From positions 259,040 through 323,039 of the forward strand of contig NZ_JOEZ01000012.1 of the NCBI RefSeq assembly GCF_000721175.1: a DNA stretch of 64,000 nucleotides, written 5' to 3'. The DNA comes from Streptomyces anulatus (GTDB lineage Bacteria; Actinomycetota; Actinomycetes; Streptomycetales; Streptomycetaceae). Each line of letters begins with the position of its first letter. Positions within the stretch are counted from its first letter, which is position 1. The translations under genes were made by a program, and so were the position numbers. A model generated the notes under the pieces. That model was given only the letters and a program-made list of their open reading frames with translations, searched no databases and was not told the DNA's origin. Shown here piece by piece: positions 28,612 to 37,269 of this stretch.

Positions 28612-29019
28612 GTGCACTCATACGACTCCTCCCGCCAGCATCAGAGTCAGATCCCCGCCATGCGTCCTTCGCAGGATCCGTCGGGGGGCGTGTCCCCCAC
28701 CCCGATCTACGACGCGCTGTACTCCGAGTACCGGCGCTCGTTCCGGGCGTTGCCTGGCGACCGGAGCGGCGAGGAGAATCTCGGGTTCCCGGCCTTCGGC
28801 GCCGGTCTCTTCGCCTCCAGGGCACCGCTGAGCGGTCACCCCGCTCCCTCCGGGCACAGCGGCCACGGCGGGCACAACGGCCAGAGCGCGACCAGCGGGA
28901 CCACCGGGAGCAGCGGGCAGAGCCAGCACACCGGCAGCCTCGGCTCCTGGCAGCGGGTGGGCCGGCATGCGGGGCGGCCCCGGCCCGCGGTGCTGCCGCC
29001 GGGGTCGCGGGATTCCTGA
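28612..29019 (+). CDS. small His/Gly/Ser-rich protein of unknown function
   Basis: A 135-residue protein, start set at GTG 28612 (MHSYDSSRQHQ); ATG 28525 is in frame but adds a stretch that looks non-coding. The first 70 residues contain YDALYSEYRRSFRALPGDRS, a plausible helical motif. The rest is low-complexity with repeated SGHGGHNGQ-type units. Function unknown. It ends before a strong terminator shared with der. Confidence 0.5.
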   Translation: MHSYDSSRQHQSQIPAMRPSQDPSGGVSPTPIYDALYSEYRRSFRALPGDRSGEENLGFPAFGAGLFASRAPLSGHPAPSGHSGHGGHNGQSATSGTTGSSGQSQHTGSLGSWQRVGRHAGRPRPAVLPPGSRDS

Positions 29020-29050
29020 CGCCCGCCGGCGAAGGCCGCACGCCCCATGA

Positions 29051-29095
29051 CGAAGCCCCGGACCGCTCGCCTCTCGCGAGCGGTCCGGGGCTTCG
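29051..29095. terminator. 20-bp perfect-stem bidirectional terminator
   Basis: Arms 29051-29070 and 29076-29095 match perfectly, loop CTCTC, between the unknown gene and the convergent der gene. Confidence 0.9.
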
Positions 29096-29108
29096 TCGTG
29101 TGCAGGTG

Positions 29109-30578
29109 CTACTTGTTGCGGCCGCGCTTCTCGCGGACCCGGACGGAGATGTGGATCGGAGTGCCCTCGAATCCGAACTCCTCGCGCAGCCGGCGCTCGA
29201 CGAAGCGGCGGTAGCCGTGCTCCAGGAAGCCGGAGGCGAAGAGCACGAAGCGCGGCGGCTTGGTGCCCGCCTGGGTGCCGAAGAGGATGCGCGGCTGCTT
29301 GCCGCCGCGGATCGGGTGCGGGTGGGAGGCGACGATCTCACCGAGGAAGGCGTTGAGCCGGCCGGTGGGAACGCGGGTCTCCCAGCCCTCGATCGCGGTC
29401 TCGATCGCCGGGACCAGCTTCTCCATGTGCCGACCGGTGAGGGCCGAGACGTTGACGCGCGGGGCCCAGGAGATCTGCGCGAGCTCCGTCTCGATCTCGC
29501 GCTCCAGGTAGTAGCGGCGCTCCTCGTCGAGGGTGTCCCACTTGTTGAACGCGACGACGAGGGCGCGTCCGGCCTCCACGGCCATGGTGATGATGCGCTG
29601 GTCCTGGACGCTGATGGACTCGCTGGAGTCGATCAGGACGACGGCGACCTCGGCCTTCTCCACGGCGGCGGCCGTACGCAGCGAGGCGTAGTAGTCCGCG
29701 CCCTCCTGGAGGTGTACGCGGCGCCGGATGCCGGCCGTGTCGATGAACTTCCAGGTGATGCCGCCGAGCTTGATCAGCTCGTCGACCGGGTCCCGGGTGG
29801 TGCCGGCCTGCTCGTTGACGACGACCCGGTCCTCGCCCGCGACCTTGTTCAGCAGGGAGGACTTGCCGACGTTCGGGCGGCCGATCAGGGCGATCCGGCG
29901 GGGGCCGCCGAGCGCGGTGCCGAACTTCTGGGCCGGGGCGTCCGGCAGGGCCTCCAGGACCGCGTCCAGCATGTCGCCGGTGCCGCGGCCGTGCAGCGAG
30001 GAGACCGGGTAGGGCTCGCCGAGGCCCAGCGACCACAGGGCGCTGGCGTCCGCCTCGCCGCTCTGGCCGTCGACCTTGTTGGCGCAGAGGACGACGGGCT
30101 TGCCGGCCCGGCGCAGCAGCTTGACGACGGCCTCGTCGGTGTCGGTGGCGCCGACGGTCGAGTCGACGACGAAGACGACCGCGTCGGCCGTCTCGATGGC
30201 GTACTCGGCCTGGGCGGCGACGGAGGCGTCGAGGCCCAGCACGTCCTGCTCCCAGCCGCCGGTGTCGACGACCTTGAAGCGGCGTCCGGCCCATTCGGCC
30301 TCGTAGCTGACGCGGTCGCGGGTGACGCCGGGCTTGTCCTGGACGACGGCCTCGCGGCGGCCGATGATCCGGTTCACCAGGGTCGACTTGCCGACATTGG
30401 GGCGGCCGACGACGGCGAGCACGGGGAGCGGGCCGTGACCGGCCTCGTCGAGGGCGCCCTCGACCTCCTCGGCATCGAAGCCTTCCTGCGCGGCGAGCTC
30501 CATGAACTCCGCGAACTCGGCATCGCCAAGTGCTCCGTGCTCGTGGCCCGAGCCGTCGGAGTGAATCTGGTCGTTCAT
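29109..30578 (-). CDS. der: ribosome-assembly GTPase Der (EngA)
   Basis: A 489-residue double GTPase needed for 50S subunit maturation. Two G domains in tandem each carry a GRPNVGKS P-loop (near residues 59 and 230), DTGGW/DTAGI G3 motifs and NKVD/NKWD G4 motifs. A KH-like C-terminal domain ends REKRGRNK. The N-terminus has an acidic extension of about 50 residues typical of actinobacteria. It is the last gene of the aroH-tyrA-cmk-plsC-der group; 68 bp separates it from plsC. Confidence 0.97.
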   Translation of the reverse strand: MNDQIHSDGSGHEHGALGDAEFAEFMELAAQEGFDAEEVEGALDEAGHGPLPVLAVVGRPNVGKSTLVNRIIGRREAVVQDKPGVTRDRVSYEAEWAGRRFKVVDTGGWEQDVLGLDASVAAQAEYAIETADAVVFVVDSTVGATDTDEAVVKLLRRAGKPVVLCANKVDGQSGEADASALWSLGLGEPYPVSSLHGRGTGDMLDAVLEALPDAPAQKFGTALGGPRRIALIGRPNVGKSSLLNKVAGEDRVVVNEQAGTTRDPVDELIKLGGITWKFIDTAGIRRRVHLQEGADYYASLRTAAAVEKAEVAVVLIDSSESISVQDQRIITMAVEAGRALVVAFNKWDTLDEERRYYLEREIETELAQISWAPRVNVSALTGRHMEKLVPAIETAIEGWETRVPTGRLNAFLGEIVASHPHPIRGGKQPRILFGTQAGTKPPRFVLFASGFLEHGYRRFVERRLREEFGFEGTPIHISVRVREKRGRNK

Positions 30579-30646
30579 GAAGTCCGTTCCTCTTTACATC
30601 ATCATCGATGGACCGCGATCAGCGCGGTCCACTACTCAAGTCTCGC

Positions 30647-31303
30647 CTAGCGCCCGGTGAGGCGCTTGGCGCTTTCCAGGTGCGCGGTGAGCTTCGCCTG
30701 GATCCGCAGGGTCGCCTCGTCCAGCGCCTTGCGCGTACGCCGCCCGTCACCGGCGCTCGCGTCGAACGCGTCGCCGAAGACGACGTCGACCCGGCTGCGC
30801 AGCGGGGGCAGCCCTCGTATCAACCGTCCGCGGCGCTCGGTGCTTCCCAGGACGGCGACGGGGACGATGGGCGCCCCGCCCCGAACCGCGAAGTACGCGA
30901 GTCCGGCCCGCAGCGAGGCGAAGTCTCCTTCGCCCCGGGTGCCCTCCGGGAAGATCCCGAGGACGCCGCCGTCCTCCAGTACGCCGAGCGCGTGGCTGAT
31001 GGCGGTGCGGTCGACGGTCGTACGGTCCACCTCGATCTGGCCGATCCCGTGCAGGAACGGGTCGAGGGGGCCGACGAACGCCTCCTTCTTGATCAGGAAG
31101 TGCACCGGCCGGGGTGCGGTGCCCATCAGCATCGGTCCGTCGATGTTGTGGGAGTGGTTCACCGCGAGTATGACGGGTCCGGCGGCGGGCACGCGCCACG
31201 CGCCGAGGACCCTGGGTTTGAACAGCCCGTACATCAGGCCGATGCCGATGGACCGCCCGACGGCCGCTCCGCGCAGCGTGGGCGCGCCTGTGGCATCGCT
31301 CAC
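30647..31303 (-). CDS. 1-acyl-sn-glycerol-3-phosphate acyltransferase (PlsC-like)
   Basis: A 218-residue membrane-associated acyltransferase of phospholipid synthesis. GTG 31303 overlaps the cmk stop by 4 bp (GTGA), so it is coupled to cmk. The acyltransferase motifs are present: NHSHNID (HX4D, about residue 48) and FPEGTRGEG (about residue 112). The conserved placement next to cmk and der in actinomycetes is structural; the pathways are not directly linked. Confidence 0.92.
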   Translation of the reverse strand: MSDATGAPTLRGAAVGRSIGIGLMYGLFKPRVLGAWRVPAAGPVILAVNHSHNIDGPMLMGTAPRPVHFLIKKEAFVGPLDPFLHGIGQIEVDRTTVDRTAISHALGVLEDGGVLGIFPEGTRGEGDFASLRAGLAYFAVRGGAPIVPVAVLGSTERRGRLIRGLPPLRSRVDVVFGDAFDASAGDGRRTRKALDEATLRIQAKLTAHLESAKRLTGR

Positions 31304-31983
31304 GCGGCGACCCGCTTCCCCTCGACGAGGGTGACGACGCACTCGATGACCTGCTGGAGGGTCAGCTCGGTGGTGTCCACCTCGACGGCGTCGGCCGCCT
31401 TGGCGAGCGGCGAGGTCTTGCGGCCGGAGTCGGCCGCGTCCCGCTTGATCAGGGCCTCGCGGGTGGCGCTCAGGTCGGAGCCCTTGACCTCGCCGCTGCG
31501 CCGGGCGGCGCGGGCCTCCGGGGAGGCGGTGAGGAAGATCTTGAGGTCGGCGTCGGGCAGCACGGTGGTGCCGATGTCCCGGCCCTCGACGACGATGCCG
31601 CCGGTCGCGGCCGCGGCGATGGAGCGCTGGAGTGCGGTGATGAGCGTGCGCACCTCGGGAACCGCGCTGACGGCGCTGACCTTGGAGGTGACCTCCTGCG
31701 TACGGATCGGCCCGGAGGCGTCCTCGCCGTCGACGGTGATCGTCGGGGCGGCGGGGTCGGTGCCGGAGACGATCACGGGCTTGGCGGCGGCGGTCGCGAT
31801 CTCCTCCGGGTCGCTCACGTCGATGCCGTTGTCCAGCATCCACCAGGTGATGGCCCGGTACTGCGCGCCCGTGTCCAGGTAGCTCAGGCCGAGCGCTGCG
31901 GCGACGGCCTTGGAGGTGCTCGACTTGCCGGTGCCCGAGGGCCCGTCGATGGCGACGATCACGGAGGGGCGTGCGGTTTCCAC
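31300..31983 (-). CDS. cmk: cytidylate kinase
   Basis: A 227-residue CMP/dCMP kinase. The P-loop is DGPSGTGKSS (about residue 10), then LSYLDTGAQYRAITW and VEGRDIGTTVLPDADLKIFL, all signature segments, with a central CMP-binding insert. Start GTG 31983 has AGGAAGG about 11 bp upstream; GTG 31995 is four codons farther. Its 5' leader is separated from tyrA by a MITE-like element. Confidence 0.95.
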   Translation of the reverse strand: METARPSVIVAIDGPSGTGKSSTSKAVAAALGLSYLDTGAQYRAITWWMLDNGIDVSDPEEIATAAAKPVIVSGTDPAAPTITVDGEDASGPIRTQEVTSKVSAVSAVPEVRTLITALQRSIAAAATGGIVVEGRDIGTTVLPDADLKIFLTASPEARAARRSGEVKGSDLSATREALIKRDAADSGRKTSPLAKAADAVEVDTTELTLQQVIECVVTLVEGKRVAA

Positions 31984-32140
31984 GGTGGTGGACACCTTCC
32001 TGGTACACGGGCGGGGCGGACGGGCCTGGGGGCGGCCTCGTACCAGGTTACCGAGTACCGGGCGCGCCCTTGTACCCCGTACGGGGGAGGCGGGCCACCC
32101 GGGCGGGGGTGGTGCCGCCACGTCGTGCGGGACCGGGCTC

Positions 32141-32304
32141 AGAGCCTGTGGGGTGGCCTTCGATCGAAAAGCGGACGCGCTCTGGTGCGTGCGATTCCAA
32201 GGCGCCGAGAGGCCCTCGTAGCGGAGCTACCAGGACATTTCAGCAACGCCGGAAGCGTGCCTGCCAGGGCGCGGCCGCCCGGTCAGAGGCACCCGACAGG
32301 CTCT
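32141..32304. mobile_element. MITE-like element A
   Basis: A 164-bp segment with 16-bp terminal inverted repeats matching at 14 positions (32141-32156 and 32289-32304, AGAGCCTGT...). Inside lie the block CTGGTGCGTGCGAT (32182-32195) and a short hairpin with a 5-nt loop (32214-32234). It has no coding capacity. Its right end touches the TGA stop of tyrA. It separates tyrA from cmk, which suggests insertion into an operon. Confidence 0.65.
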
Positions 32305-33389
32305 CAGCCGCGGATCGACCAGCCCCGCTCCTGGAGGGCCGCGCCGAGGACCGGGGCGGCACTGGGCTCGACCATGATCTGGACGAGGCCCGCCTGCTGG
32401 CCGGTGGCGTGCTCGATGCGGACGTCCTCGATGTTGACCCCGGCCCGGCCGGCGTCGGCGAAGATCGCGGCCAGCTCGCCCGGCTTGTCCCCGATGAGGA
32501 CGGCCACGGTCTCGTAGGCGGCGGGGGCGGCGCCGTGCTTGCCGGGAACGCGGACGCGGCCCGCGTTGCCGCGGCGCAGGACGTCCTCGATGGCGTCGGT
32601 GCCCGCGCGCCGCTTCTCCTCGTCGGCGGAGTGCAGGCCGCGCAGCGCGGTCACGGTCTCCTCCAGGTCGGCGGCGACCCCGGCGAGGACGTCGGCGACC
32701 GGCCCCGGGTTGGCGGAGAGGATCTCCACCCACATCCGGGGGTCGGAGGCGGCGATCCGGGTGACGTCACGGATGCCCTGTCCGCACAGGCGTACGGCGG
32801 TCTCGTCGGCGTCCTCCAGCCGGGCGGCGACCATCGAGGAGATCAGCTGCGGGGTGTGCGAGACGAGGGCCACGGCCCGGTCGTGGGCGTCGGCGTCCAT
32901 GACGACGGGGACGGCCCGGCACAGGGCGACCAGCTCCAGCGCGAGGTTGAGCACCTCGGTGTCGGTGTCCCTGGTGGGGGTGAGGACCCAGGGGCGGCCC
33001 TCGAAGAGGTCGGCGGTCGCGGCGAGCGGCCCTGAGCGCTCCTTGCCCGCCATCGGATGCGTCCCGATGTACGGGGTGAGGTCGAGGCCGAGCGCCTCCA
33101 GCTCGCGGCGCGGGCCACCCTTGACGCTGGCGACGTCCAGGTAGCCGCGGGCCACCCCGTCGCGCATCGCGGTCGCGAGGACGGCGGCGGTGTGCGCGGG
33201 CGGTACGGCGACGATCGCCAGGTCGACACGGCCCTTTGCGGGCTCGTCCGTACCGGCGCCGAGCGCGGCCGCGGTGCGGGCGGAGGCGGGGTCGTGGTCG
33301 ACGAGGTGCACGTGGACGCCGCGGCCGGCCAGCGCGAGGGCGGCGGAGGTGCCGACGAGCCCGGTTCCGATGACGAGGGCGGTTCTCAC
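32304..33389 (-). CDS. tyrA: prephenate dehydrogenase
   Basis: A 361-residue NAD(P)-dependent enzyme making 4-hydroxyphenylpyruvate for tyrosine. N-terminal Rossmann motif VIGTGLVGTS (residues 6-15), conserved DVASVKGGPRRELE and GTHPMAGKE segments, a helical dimerisation domain, and a C-terminal ACT-like domain (about 285-361, TVAVLIGDKPGELAAIF) for feedback control. GTG 33389 overlaps the aroH stop (GTGA), coupling the two shikimate-branch genes. Confidence 0.95.
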   Translation of the reverse strand: MRTALVIGTGLVGTSAALALAGRGVHVHLVDHDPASARTAAALGAGTDEPAKGRVDLAIVAVPPAHTAAVLATAMRDGVARGYLDVASVKGGPRRELEALGLDLTPYIGTHPMAGKERSGPLAATADLFEGRPWVLTPTRDTDTEVLNLALELVALCRAVPVVMDADAHDRAVALVSHTPQLISSMVAARLEDADETAVRLCGQGIRDVTRIAASDPRMWVEILSANPGPVADVLAGVAADLEETVTALRGLHSADEEKRRAGTDAIEDVLRRGNAGRVRVPGKHGAAPAAYETVAVLIGDKPGELAAIFADAGRAGVNIEDVRIEHATGQQAGLVQIMVEPSAAPVLGAALQERGWSIRG

Positions 33390-33748
33390 TGGGCGATGTC
33401 CTTGCGCAGGGTTGCGGTGGCGCCGAGGTAGACGTGGCTGATCTCGGCGCGCGAGAGATAGGTCTCGACGTGCACGAGGATACGGACGACCCGGGGCATG
33501 GCCCCGTCGATGTCCAGCTCCTGGGCGCAGATGAGGGGTACGTCGACGATGCCGAGGCCCCGGGCGGCGGCGGCCGGGAAGTCGCTGTGCAGATCCGGGG
33601 TGGCGGTGAACCAGATGCTGATCAGGTCGTCGGCGACGAGCTCGTTGCGCTCCAGGACCGCCGTCAGCAGCTCACCGACCCGCTGGTCCATGTGTCCGGC
33701 CTCGTCCCGGTCCAGCTGGACGGCGCCCCGGATCGCTCGTACCGCCAC
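33386..33748 (-). CDS. aroH: chorismate mutase, AroH class
   Basis: A 120-residue trimeric-type chorismate mutase converting chorismate to prephenate, the substrate of the downstream TyrA. AroH family landmarks: VRAIRGAVQLDRD at the start, ISIWFTATPDLHSDFPA in the middle and VHVETYLSRAEISHVYLGAT near the end. GTG 33748 is preceded by GAGGAG. First gene of the operon running left to der. Confidence 0.95.
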   Translation of the reverse strand: MAVRAIRGAVQLDRDEAGHMDQRVGELLTAVLERNELVADDLISIWFTATPDLHSDFPAAAARGLGIVDVPLICAQELDIDGAMPRVVRILVHVETYLSRAEISHVYLGATATLRKDIAQ

Positions 33749-33828
33749 GTCGTGCTCCTCGCTCTTCGCCGATCGTCCACGCCGCCGGCCCGGCGCTCCG
33801 CGGCGCGGCCGGCTGCTCCTCCCAGCCT

Positions 33829-33989
33829 AGTGCCGTGGCAGGCAACGTTTACCCGTCAAGGAGTGGCGTCCGGTGCGTGCTCCCGGTGCCGGCCCGATGC
33901 CCTCGTACTGGACGTACTCGGGATTTCGGCCGGCGGCGAGAGTGTGTGCCGGGCGTCGCGACGGGGCGAACGTCGCCTGCCACGGCACT
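33829..33989. mobile_element. MITE-like element B
   Basis: 161 bp bounded by 21-bp terminal inverted repeats (33829-33849 and 33969-33989) that match at 20 positions. Inside are CCGGTGCGTGC (33870-33880), nearly the block of element A, and a central imperfect hairpin whose 5-nt loop TGGAC (33909-33913) is the complement of that in element C. It is noncoding and lies between aroH and the Rieske gene, 80 bp upstream of aroH. Confidence 0.7.
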
Positions 33990-34071
33990 GGATCGGCCGC
34001 GGCGGACGCGATCACGGCGTTCCGTCCGTGAGACGCGCGGTGACGTGCGTGGGGCGGCCCGGGGTTCCTCG

Positions 34072-34107
34072 CTAGTGCCGCGTCAACCTTGGCTGACGCG
34101 GCACTAG
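34072..34107. repeat. 14-bp palindromic hairpin related to the element B end
   Basis: Perfect arms 34072-34085 and 34094-34107 beginning CTAGTGCCG, the same first bases as the ends of element B, with an 8-nt loop. It may be a collapsed element (ends without interior) or a terminator. Confidence 0.5.
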
Positions 34108-34272
34108 AGAGGGGCCCGGAGCCATCGTGACCCGTGGGCGGCCCCGCAGCCGTCGGAGCCCCATCCGCCACCCGGTCGGGGGCACGGCCCGCCCGGTTGC
34201 TTCATCCGGGGGCCCGCCGCCGCCACGATGGCCCCCACCCACCGCACCACGCCTGCCATCGAAGGAGAGCAC

Positions 34273-34710
34273 ATGAACGCACGGCGAAGGACGGTGCTGG
34301 CCGCGGGAGCGGCGGGCGCCGCGGCACTGGCCACCGGCTGCGGATCCTCCGACGGGGACGGCGGCGGGGACGCCACCGGCACACCGCCCACGTCGGACGG
34401 GGCGTCACCGGGTGCCGCGGGCGGCGTGGAGCTGGCCAGGACCGCGGACATCCCGGTCGGCGGCGGCACCGTCTTCAAGGAGCGGAAGGTGGTGGTGACC
34501 CAGCCCGAGGAGGGCGAGTTCAAGGCGTTCTCCGCCGTCTGCACCCATGCGAGCTGTCTCGTCTCGACGGTGAGCGACGGCACCATCAACTGCCCCTGCC
34601 ACGGCAGCAGATACGGCATCACGGACGCGGCGGTCGAGGCCGGCCCGGCGACCCGGCCGCTGCCCGCCGAGCAGATCAGCGTCTCGGGGGGCGCGATCCG
34701 GCTGACCTGA
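34273..34710 (+). CDS. Rieske (2Fe-2S) lipoprotein
   Basis: A 145-residue exported iron-sulfur protein. ATG 34273 has AAGGAGAG upstream. The N-terminus carries RRRTVLAAG and a lipobox LATGC, so export (probably Tat, folded with its cluster) and lipid anchoring are likely. A Ser/Gly/Thr linker precedes a Rieske domain with CTHASC and CPCHGS, the Cys-x-His / Cys-x2-His cluster ligands. Redox partner unknown; it is not next to cytochrome bc1 genes. Confidence 0.9.
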   Translation: MNARRRTVLAAGAAGAAALATGCGSSDGDGGGDATGTPPTSDGASPGAAGGVELARTADIPVGGGTVFKERKVVVTQPEEGEFKAFSAVCTHASCLVSTVSDGTINCPCHGSRYGITDAAVEAGPATRPLPAEQISVSGGAIRLT

Positions 34711-34733
34711 GCGGGACCGGTAGCCTCGCCGCC

Positions 34734-35477
34734 ATGATCACCGCCGCCGACGAGGCACTCGTACGCGACCACACGGTCTACGCCTGCGTGATGGGCTCGC
34801 GCGCGTTCGGGCTGGCCACGGAGGACAGCGACACGGACCGGCGTGGTGTGTTCCTCGCGCCCACCCCGCTGTTCTGGCGCTTCGAGAAGCCGCCGACGCA
34901 TGTCGAGGGGCCTGCGCCGGAGCAGTTCTCCTGGGAGCTGGAACGCTTCTGCGAGCTGGCGCTGCGGGCCAACCCGAACGTGCTGGAGTGCCTGCACTCC
35001 CCGCTGGTGGAGTCCGTGGACGACACCGGCCGCGAACTGCTGGCACTGCGCGGGGCGTTCCTCTCCCGGCTCGCGCACGGCACGTTCGTCCGGTACGCGC
35101 TGGGCCAGCGGAGGAAGCTGGAGGCCGACGTACGGGTCCATGGCGCGCCGCGCTGGAAGCACGCGATGCATCTGCTGCGGCTGCTGGCGAGCAGCCGGGA
35201 CCTGCTGCGTACGGGCGAGCTGCGCATCGAGGTCGGTGAGGCCCGGGAGGGACTGCTGGCGGTGAAGCGGGGCGAGGTGCCCTGGCCGGAGGTGGAGCGC
35301 CGGATGAACCGCCTAGGCGAGGAGAACGACGAGGCGGCGGCCCGCTCCCCGCTGCCGCCGGAGCCCGGCCGGGCGGCCGTGGAGGACTTCCTCGTCCGGA
35401 CCCGGCGGGCTTCGGCCGATCGCGCTCCGGGCCGGTCCGGGCTCACACCGTCCGGGGACCGCCCGAAGCGGCCGTGA
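34734..35477 (+). CDS. predicted nucleotidyltransferase (RlaP-like)
   Basis: A 247-residue protein from ATG 34734. The polymerase-beta-type nucleotidyltransferase signature is clear near residues 20-37: MGSRAFGLATEDSDTDRRG (G-S, then D-x-D metal ligands). The rest is helical with a conserved NPNVLECLHSP segment, as in the RlaP/YcgL-like group. The target is unknown; relatives are linked to RNA repair or toxin-antitoxin systems. Its last 35 bp overlap the convergent SRPBCC gene. Confidence 0.8.
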   Translation: MITAADEALVRDHTVYACVMGSRAFGLATEDSDTDRRGVFLAPTPLFWRFEKPPTHVEGPAPEQFSWELERFCELALRANPNVLECLHSPLVESVDDTGRELLALRGAFLSRLAHGTFVRYALGQRRKLEADVRVHGAPRWKHAMHLLRLLASSRDLLRTGELRIEVGEAREGLLAVKRGEVPWPEVERRMNRLGEENDEAAARSPLPPEPGRAAVEDFLVRTRRASADRAPGRSGLTPSGDRPKRP

Positions 35478-35886
35478 GCTCGGCCAGCTTCTGGAATTCG
35501 CCCAGGTCGTAGTTGGTCAGGGCGGAGTCGAGGTTGGTCAGCGCCCCCAGGTGCTCGATGAATCCCCGGGGGTCGTACTCGATCTGCAGGGTGACGCGGC
35601 TCGATGTGTCGTCGAGCCGGTGGAAGGTGACCACCCCCGCGTGGTGGACTCCCTCGGTGGTCTTCCAGGCGATGCGGTCCTCGGTGACCACCTCGGTGAG
35701 TTCCGCGACGAAGCGCTTCTCCGCACCGGGCAGCGAGAGCTGCCAGGCGAAGCGCCGCTCGTCGATCGGATCGACGCGCTGGACGTGGCTCAGGAACCTC
35801 GGCCACTGGGTGACATCGCTCCACAGGGACCAGGCGACGGCCACGGGCGCCTTGATGTCGACGGTCTCGACGAGTGAGGAGGACAT
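35443..35886 (-). CDS. SRPBCC-family (START-like) protein
   Basis: A 147-residue protein from ATG 35886 with a polyketide-cyclase/START-like fold. It begins VETVDIKAPVAVAWSLWSDVTQWPRF, then has alternating strands and the long C-terminal helix (GALTNLDSALTNYDLGEFQKL). It binds a hydrophobic ligand in related proteins. It is divergent from the DUF6131 gene and overlaps the nucleotidyltransferase end by 35 bp. Ligand unknown. Confidence 0.85.
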   Translation of the reverse strand: MSSSLVETVDIKAPVAVAWSLWSDVTQWPRFLSHVQRVDPIDERRFAWQLSLPGAEKRFVAELTEVVTEDRIAWKTTEGVHHAGVVTFHRLDDTSSRVTLQIEYDPRGFIEHLGALTNLDSALTNYDLGEFQKLAELTAASGGPRTV

Positions 35887-36028
35887 GGACGACCACCGGA
35901 CCTTCCGTACGGGGAGCAGGTTCCGCTCCCTCGTACCCGGTCGTTATCGGCTCATTCGCGGCTACCTGACCCGACAAACAGCGCATCGAGGAGCATAATC
36001 GGTGATAACGGATCGTTTGGAGGATCCC

Positions 36029-36184
36029 ATGATCGTCCTCGGCATCATTCTCCTGGTGATCGGCCTGCTGACCGGCCTTTCCATTCTCTGGACCATCGGA
36101 ATCATCCTCGTGGCCATCGGTGCCTTGCTGTGGGTGCTGGGCGCCGTCGGGCACGCGGTCGGCGGAAGGCGTCACTACTGGTGA
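36029..36184 (+). CDS. DUF6131-type small membrane protein
   Basis: A 51-residue protein, almost wholly two membrane helices (about 2-18 and 20-40) and a basic end GGRRHYW. ATG 36029 is preceded by TTGGAGG at 36017-36023. The sequence matches the short hydrophobic DUF6131 family of actinomycetes, often stress-induced. Function unknown. Confidence 0.8.
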   Translation: MIVLGIILLVIGLLTGLSILWTIGIILVAIGALLWVLGAVGHAVGGRRHYW

Positions 36185-36243
36185 CCGCCCCAGCCCCGTG
36201 CACCCGCGGGTCCCCGGGGCCGTCGCGGTGACGGTGGCATGAC

Positions 36244-37269
36244 TCAGGCGTCCCAGAGCGCGGCGAGGGACAGCAGGTCGCTGCGGTACTCGATGCGTTC
36301 GGACCACTCCTTGGGCCACGCCGCCGCGCCCAGGTGCGCGCCGGCCAGCGCTCCGGTCAGGCAGGCGATGGAGTCGGAGTCGCCTCGGGTGCAGGCGGCG
36401 CGGCGCAGGGCGGTGACGGGCTCCTCGGGGAACATCAGGAAGCAGTGCAGGGCGGTGGCGAGGGCTTTCTCGGCGATCCAGCCGTCCCCGGTCCGCTCGC
36501 ACGGGTCGGTCTCCGGCGACGGGTCGCGCAGCGCGTCCTGGACGTCTCCCAGCGCGGTCAGGCACTCGTCCCAGCCGCGCTGGATGTACGCCTGCGGGGT
36601 GGCGTCGCCCGCGTGGCGCCAGAGGTCGCCGAGCCAGCGGGTGTGGTAGCGGCCCCGGTTGTCGTAGGCGTAGCTGCGCAGCCGGCCGATCAGGCCGAGG
36701 GGTTCGGCGCCCTGGGCGAGCAGGAACACCGCGCGGGCCAGCAGGTCGGAGGCGGCCAGGGCGGTGGGGTGGCCGTGGGTGAGTGCGGCCTGGAGCTGGG
36801 CGGCGCCGGCGCGCTGTTCCTCGCTGAGGCCGGGGACCAGCCCGACGGGGGCGACCCGCATGTTGGCGCCGCAGCCCTTGGAGTGCGTCTGACTGGCCTC
36901 CTGCCAGACCGGGTTGAATTCGAGCAGGCGGCAGGCGGTGAGGCAGGTGTTGCCGGGGGCCCGGTTGTTGTCGGGCGAGTGGTACCAGGCGACGAACTCC
37001 TCTCGGACCGGGCCCACCAGCCGTTCGGGGGTGAGCAGTCCGCTGTCCGTGGCGGTGCGGATGGCGCGGCCCAGCGCGATCGTCATCTGGGTGTCGTCGG
37101 AGACGATGGCGGGCTCCAGGAGAGGCATCTGCCGCCAGGGGCCGAACTTGGCGAGGATCGCGGGCACGTCGTTGAACTCGGTGGGGAAGCCCAGGGCGTC
37201 CCCGAGCGCGAGCCCGGTCAGCACACCGGTGGCCGCCTGCTTGGTGAGGGGCGGGGTGGCGATGGTCAT
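36244..37269 (-). CDS. ADP-ribosylglycohydrolase family protein
   Basis: A 341-residue DraG-type hydrolase that removes ADP-ribose from proteins or other acceptors. Metal-binding motifs are present: GLALGDALG near residue 20, SDDTQMT near residue 58 and GDSDSIACLTGALAGAHLG near residue 290. ATG 37269 overlaps the stop of the NUDIX gene (ATGA), so the pair is one operon. The context points to ADP-ribose / NAD salvage rather than nitrogenase control. Confidence 0.92.
   Translation of the reverse strand: MTIATPPLTKQAATGVLTGLALGDALGFPTEFNDVPAILAKFGPWRQMPLLEPAIVSDDTQMTIALGRAIRTATDSGLLTPERLVGPVREEFVAWYHSPDNNRAPGNTCLTACRLLEFNPVWQEASQTHSKGCGANMRVAPVGLVPGLSEEQRAGAAQLQAALTHGHPTALAASDLLARAVFLLAQGAEPLGLIGRLRSYAYDNRGRYHTRWLGDLWRHAGDATPQAYIQRGWDECLTALGDVQDALRDPSPETDPCERTGDGWIAEKALATALHCFLMFPEEPVTALRRAACTRGDSDSIACLTGALAGAHLGAAAWPKEWSERIEYRSDLLSLAALWDA

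Noticed and set aside
28256..29341. Minus-strand frame covering the small His/Gly gene and the end of der
   Set aside because: Runs through a strong terminator and der in antisense; Ala/Arg/Ser-rich composition.
33827..34171. Minus-strand open frame through element B and the palindrome
   Set aside because: Its peptide is just the translated inverted repeats, with no start site; part of noncoding elements.
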